Below, one piece after another: positions 6,091 through 8,754 of a stretch of DNA of 8,754 bases. How positions within the stretch are numbered: position 1 is the first letter of the stretch; each line of letters starts with the position of its first letter. The translations under genes were made by a program, and so were the position numbers. The stretch is from contig JADFQR010000038.1 in the NCBI GenBank assembly GCA_022561735.1, forward strand, positions 1-8,754. The letters are read 5' to 3'. This stretch comes from Chloroflexota bacterium (GTDB lineage Bacteria; Chloroflexota; Dehalococcoidia; UBA1151). The notes below the pieces were generated by a model, which was not told where the DNA came from, did no database searches, and saw only the letters and a program-made list of their open reading frames with translations.

Positions 6091-6142
6091 GGCCCGGAAA
6101 CCCATTCGGGAAACGTATTCGGGAAACATATCTGGGGAGCAG
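6091..6142. repeat. Imperfect 13-bp tandem repeat in the divergent promoter region
   Basis: ATTCGGGAAACGT (6104-6116) and ATTCGGGAAACAT (6117-6129) are adjacent and match at 12 of 13 bases. A degenerate copy precedes them in phase (6091-6103, sharing the CGGAAAC core) and another follows (6130-6142, 7 of 13), running into the GGGGAG and AGG before the ATG at 6149. The array lies in the 213-nt spacer between the divergent cofD and CoA-transferase genes. It could be an operator for a regulator of one or both, or a slippage duplication. The rest of the spacer (5936-6090) shows no convincing sigma-70 promoter. Confidence 0.5.
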
Positions 6143-6148
6143 GTATCT

Positions 6149-7294
6149 ATGGACCGACGAATACTCGACGGGATCAGGGTGGTGGACTTCACCCGCGTAA
6201 TCGCCGGGCCTTACTGCACCCGGATGCTGGCAGACATGGGGGCGGAGGTGGTGAAGGTGGACGCTATCCCCGAGCGCGATGTCGTGACGAGAACGTCCGG
6301 GAGTGCGGGCAACAACCTCGGGAAACAGTCGATCGCACTTGACCTGAAGCACCCGGACGGGTTGAGGGTGGCGCGTGACCTGGCGGCGCGTGCGGATGTG
6401 CTTGTGGAGAACTTCTCGCCCGGCGTCATGGGCAGGTTCGGGCTCGGGTACGAAGACCTGAGCGCGATCAACCCTCGATTGGTATTCGCATCGATATCAG
6501 GGTTCGGACAAACTGGCTCGCACGCACATCGCCGGGCCTTCGGGGCGACAGCCCACGCAGAAGCCGGGTGGCTATGGGTCCAACAGCAGGCGGCGGGGCT
6601 GGAGGGGCCGTTCGCGCCCGGCGTCACGGTCGCAGACATGGCGGCCGGGCTTTCCTGTTTTTCCGGGATACTGGCGGCGTTGTACGACCGCGAGGCGACC
6701 GGGGTGGGACAACAGGTCGATGTGGCGCTTATGGACGCCCAGTTATCGATGCTGAGCGAAGTCGCAGCGGCCCCGCTTAACGGCGGCGGAGTCGATGACT
6801 GGGAACCCTTTCGCCATCCCATTCACCCGGCGCAGGATGGGTTCCTGACGATCAATATCGGGAGCGCACGTAACTGGACTCGCATCGCAGAAGGGCTTGG
6901 ACATCCCGGGACGCCGATGCCGGAATCTCAGGACGAGGCGAACGCCATGGTCGGACAATGGACCGCTGCGATGCCGGTCTCGGACGCTTCCGCCGGGCTT
7001 GAGCGCGCAGGCGCGCCGTATGGCGTCATGCGGTCGATGCCGGACGCCGTGCGCGATCCATACTTCGCCGAGCGCGGGATGATCGTGGAGACGCCCGATC
7101 CGCTGGACGGCTCGATACGCGCAGTCAACACGCCGATAGTTTTCTCAGAGGCCGGTGTAGGCCCGCAGTCCGGCCCCCCGCTGGCGGGCGAGCACACGCG
7201 GGACATCCTCGCGAAACTCGGCCGAAGCGAGGCCGAGATTGACGCCCTGATCGCGTCCGGAGCGGCGGCGGAGCAATTGGTTCCCGGTCATTGA
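6149..7294 (+). CDS. CaiB/BaiF family class III CoA-transferase
   Basis: This cytoplasmic enzyme moves CoA between carboxylic acids (formyl-CoA, carnitine, benzylsuccinate and similar acids in the family) through an aspartyl-CoA thioester. The 381 residues are typical of the family. Landmarks are LDGIRVVDFTRVIAGPYCTR (6-25), ADMGAEVVKVD (28-38), LDLKHPDG (64-71), ADVLVENFSPGVM (82-94), LVFASISGFGQTG (111-123), VTVADMAAGL (159-168) with D163 at the position of the catalytic Asp, and GVGQQVDVALMDAQ (185-198). The ATG at 6149 is preceded by GGGGAG (9 nt) and AGG (5 nt), and translation from it begins right at the conserved N-terminus. The reading frame extends upstream but without similarity. 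It is divergent from cofD and 117 nt before an LLM gene in the same direction. It probably activates the acid substrate of a degradation route; the acid is unknown. Confidence 0.92.
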   Translation: MDRRILDGIRVVDFTRVIAGPYCTRMLADMGAEVVKVDAIPERDVVTRTSGSAGNNLGKQSIALDLKHPDGLRVARDLAARADVLVENFSPGVMGRFGLGYEDLSAINPRLVFASISGFGQTGSHAHRRAFGATAHAEAGWLWVQQQAAGLEGPFAPGVTVADMAAGLSCFSGILAALYDREATGVGQQVDVALMDAQLSMLSEVAAAPLNGGGVDDWEPFRHPIHPAQDGFLTINIGSARNWTRIAEGLGHPGTPMPESQDEANAMVGQWTAAMPVSDASAGLERAGAPYGVMRSMPDAVRDPYFAERGMIVETPDPLDGSIRAVNTPIVFSEAGVGPQSGPPLAGEHTRDILAKLGRSEAEIDALIASGAAAEQLVPGH

Positions 7295-7411
7295 TCCCGG
7301 ATGTTTGCCTCACGGCTGCCGGGGCCTGGCCGGGCGGGGTATGCTTCCGGCCGCGGTCCGGTGGGATGACCGGCCCGGCGTACAACCTGCGAGCGCATGG
7401 GAGCTTACGAG

Positions 7412-8368
7412 ATGAAGTTTGGATTCGGAGTCGCCATGCGCGGCCCTGCGGCGGCGCCGGAGTTCTTGAAACGACAGGTCAAGCACGGCGAGCAACTCGG
7501 GTTCGACATCGTGACCGTCTCCGATCACGTCGTGATCCCGAGAGAGGTGCAGTCGATCTACCCGTACAGCGAGGACGGCGCGTTTTCCGGGGTCGATGCC
7601 GGAGAGTGTCTTGAGCAGTTGACCGTGGCGATGTTCCTCGCCGCCAACACCTCCACAATCCGTGTATTGACATCGGTGATGGTGTTGCCGCACCGGCCGC
7701 CTGTCCTGGCGGCGAAAACGCTCGCATCCCTGGACGTGCTCTCCAACGGACGGCTTATCGTGGGAGTGGGCGCCGGGTGGATGCGGGAGGAGTTTGAAGC
7801 CCTGGGCGCGCCGCCGTACGAGCACCGCGGCAGCGTGGCCAACGAATATATCGAGGCGTTCAGGGAGATGTGGACGAGCGACGAGCCGGAGTACCGGGGC
7901 GACTATGTGCAGGTGTCAGGCATGAGTTTCTACCCGAAACCGGTGCAGGACCCGCATCCGCCCATATGGGTCGGAGGGGAAAGCCCGCCTGCGTTGCGGC
8001 GCGCCGGGAGGCTGGGGGACGCGTGGTACCCGATTGGAAGCAACCCGTCCTTCCCTATGGACACTCCGGAACGGCTTTCGACGGCGATGTCTACCGTCAG
8101 GCGGCATGCCGAGGAGGCGGGCCGTGATCCGGCGTCGATCGATTTCGGCTACAGCGCCGGGTGGTATAACGACAGCGAAGCGGCGACGGGACGGGACGGC
8201 GGGCGTCGTGTCTTCACCGGAAATCCCGAGCAGGTCGCCGCCGACATTCGTGAGTTTGAGAAGCTCGGCGTGCGGCACCTCGTGCTCGGGCTCACGGGCT
8301 CGTCCCCCGGCGAAACGCTGGACCGCATGGAGCGGTTCGCAAAGGAAGTAAGACCACTGACGGAATAG
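7412..8368 (+). CDS. LLM class, probably F420-dependent, oxidoreductase (Rv2161c-like)
   Basis: This 318-residue luciferase-superfamily protein resembles the Rv2161c-type F420-dependent group. Landmarks are MKFGFGV at the N-terminus, VTVSDHV with SDH at 37-39, TSVMVLPHRPPVLAAKTLAS (87-106), LSNGRLIVGVGAGWMREEF (110-128, the strongest signature), PPIWVGGESPPALRRAGRLG (183-202) and FTGNPEQVAADIREFEKLGV near the C-terminus. The start at 7412 is chosen because GGGAG (7399-7403) lies 8 nt before it and MKFGFGV is the family's usual opening. An ATG at 7397 would add five residues and has a poorer site. It follows the CoA-transferase by 117 nt and may share its transcript. The family suggests hydride transfer with F420; the substrate is unknown. 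It is clearly a different subfamily from the gene at 3271-4248. Confidence 0.88.
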   Translation: MKFGFGVAMRGPAAAPEFLKRQVKHGEQLGFDIVTVSDHVVIPREVQSIYPYSEDGAFSGVDAGECLEQLTVAMFLAANTSTIRVLTSVMVLPHRPPVLAAKTLASLDVLSNGRLIVGVGAGWMREEFEALGAPPYEHRGSVANEYIEAFREMWTSDEPEYRGDYVQVSGMSFYPKPVQDPHPPIWVGGESPPALRRAGRLGDAWYPIGSNPSFPMDTPERLSTAMSTVRRHAEEAGRDPASIDFGYSAGWYNDSEAATGRDGGRRVFTGNPEQVAADIREFEKLGVRHLVLGLTGSSPGETLDRMERFAKEVRPLTE

Positions 8369-8401
8369 AGGCGATCACGGGTCGCCCACTGCGGTCCGGA
8401 C

Positions 8402-8429
8402 TTGACTCAAGCATCGTCAGAACTATCAC
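8402..8429 (+). promoter_or_regulatory. Candidate sigma-70-type promoter of the SDR gene
   Basis: TTGACT (8402-8407, 5 of 6 to the -35 consensus) and TATCAC (8424-8429, 4 of 6 to the -10 consensus) are separated by 16 nt. Transcription would start near 8436, leaving a leader of about 36 nt. The leader includes a short direct repeat of ACTGCCC (8435-8441 and 8448-8454). Confidence 0.4.
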
Positions 8430-8471
8430 CCCACTACTGCCCACATTACTGCCCTACTAATGGAGGACGAT

Positions 8472-8754
8472 ATGGCCGGAAGACTGGACGGGAAGATCGC
8501 AATCGTTACCGGCGCAAGCCGCGGACTCGGCCAGTACTGCGCCGTGCAGTACGCAAGAGAGGGGGCGAAGGTGATCGTGGCGGCCCGCACGGAAAAGGAG
8601 CGAGACCCTCGCCTGCCGGGCACTATTCACGATACGGTCCGCATGATCGAAGAGGCCGGAGGAGAAGCGCTCGCGGTCGTCTGCAACGTCGCTGATGTTG
8701 ACTCTATAAAGGCGATGGTCGACACGGTCCTGGAAAAATACGGCCGTATAGACA
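8472..8754 (+). CDS. SDR family oxidoreductase, N-terminal part (3' end outside window)
   Basis: This is the N-terminal 94 residues of a Rossmann-fold short-chain dehydrogenase/reductase, cut by the window end. The nucleotide-binding loop TGASRGLG (13-20) follows strand 1 (KIAIVTG). VIVAARTE (34-41) carries an Arg after strand 2, which points to NADP(H) more than NAD(H). The stretch DPRLPGTIHDTVRMIEEAGG (45-64) is longer than in FabG-type SDRs and resembles the HSDL2-like subgroup, whose members have a similar P-x-L-x-GTI pattern. CNVADVDSIKAMVD (70-83) contains the usual Asp near the adenine. The active-site Ser/Tyr/Lys lie outside the window. The start at 8472 has GGAGG (8462-8466) 5 nt before it. 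It lies 103 nt after the LLM gene and has its own candidate promoter. The substrate is unknown. Confidence 0.9.
   Translation, partial: MAGRLDGKIAIVTGASRGLGQYCAVQYAREGAKVIVAARTEKERDPRLPGTIHDTVRMIEEAGGEALAVVCNVADVDSIKAMVDTVLEKYGRID

Noticed and set aside
5936..6352. Upstream extension of the cofD reading frame to 476 codons
   Set aside because: It crosses the divergent spacer and the start of the CoA-transferase, its translation is Arg/His/Pro-rich with no CofD similarity, and CofD proteins are about 310-340 residues.
6211..6822. Minus-strand 203-codon open frame
   Set aside because: It is antisense to the CoA-transferase, Ser/Pro/Ala-rich, and a codon-position shadow.
7340..7345. TATGCT as a -10 box before the LLM gene at 7412
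   Set aside because: There is no -35-like sequence at proper spacing, and the 117-nt gap allows cotranscription with the CoA-transferase.
1..8754. CRISPR arrays, tRNA/rRNA genes, insertion sequences or phage modules
   Set aside because: I saw no regular spaced repeats, no clear cloverleaf or rRNA sequence, no transposase or integrase and no structural phage gene; the only tandem repeats are the short 12-mer and 13-mer ones described.

Overview
The window looks like a GC-rich (roughly low-to-mid 60s % by eye) bacterial chromosome segment with accessory metabolic genes. It carries three luciferase-like (LLM) flavin/F420 oxidoreductases, two coenzyme F420 biosynthesis genes (cofD, cofC), a class III CoA-transferase and the start of a short-chain dehydrogenase (SDR). 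This mix fits the SAR202/Dehalococcoidia side of Chloroflexota, which is known for expanded LLM families and F420 enzymes; an actinobacterium is the main alternative. The lineage is inferred from gene content, not from a marker gene. I see no rRNA, tRNA, CRISPR array, transposase or phage structural gene.

Left part (1-3125): the C-terminal two thirds of an LLM monooxygenase (+) converges on a small nrtS-like nitrate/nitrite transporter gene (-) that carries an N-terminal zinc-ribbon-like extension. About 550 bases without a convincing gene follow (1170-1753), including four short hairpins in a row at 1331-1425. Then come a degenerate receiver-domain protein with an Arg/Pro-rich head and no DNA-binding domain (+), a 313-base spacer with inverted repeats, and a small Cys-rich probable zinc protein (+).

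Middle part (3271-5935, minus strand): a compact operon cofD-cofC-LLM. cofD and cofC are 17 nt apart, and cofC overlaps the oxidoreductase gene by 4 nt (ATGA). CofC makes the activated guanylyl precursor, CofD couples it to the deazaflavin Fo, and the third gene probably encodes a user of the cofactor. No cofE/fbiB, cofG or cofH is in view.

Right part (6149-8754, plus strand): a CaiB/BaiF CoA-transferase gene is divergent from cofD across a 213-nt spacer that holds an imperfect 13-bp tandem repeat next to the ribosome binding site. An Rv2161c-like probable F420-dependent LLM follows, then an SDR gene cut by the window edge with its own candidate promoter. Together the right half suggests CoA activation of an organic acid followed by F420/flavin and nicotinamide redox steps; the substrate cannot be read from the sequence.

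Nothing here is clearly a wholly new system. The best second-look items are the zinc-ribbon/NrtS fusion, the degenerate receiver protein, the Cys-rich protein, the cofactor-plus-enzyme operon and the 13-bp repeat array.
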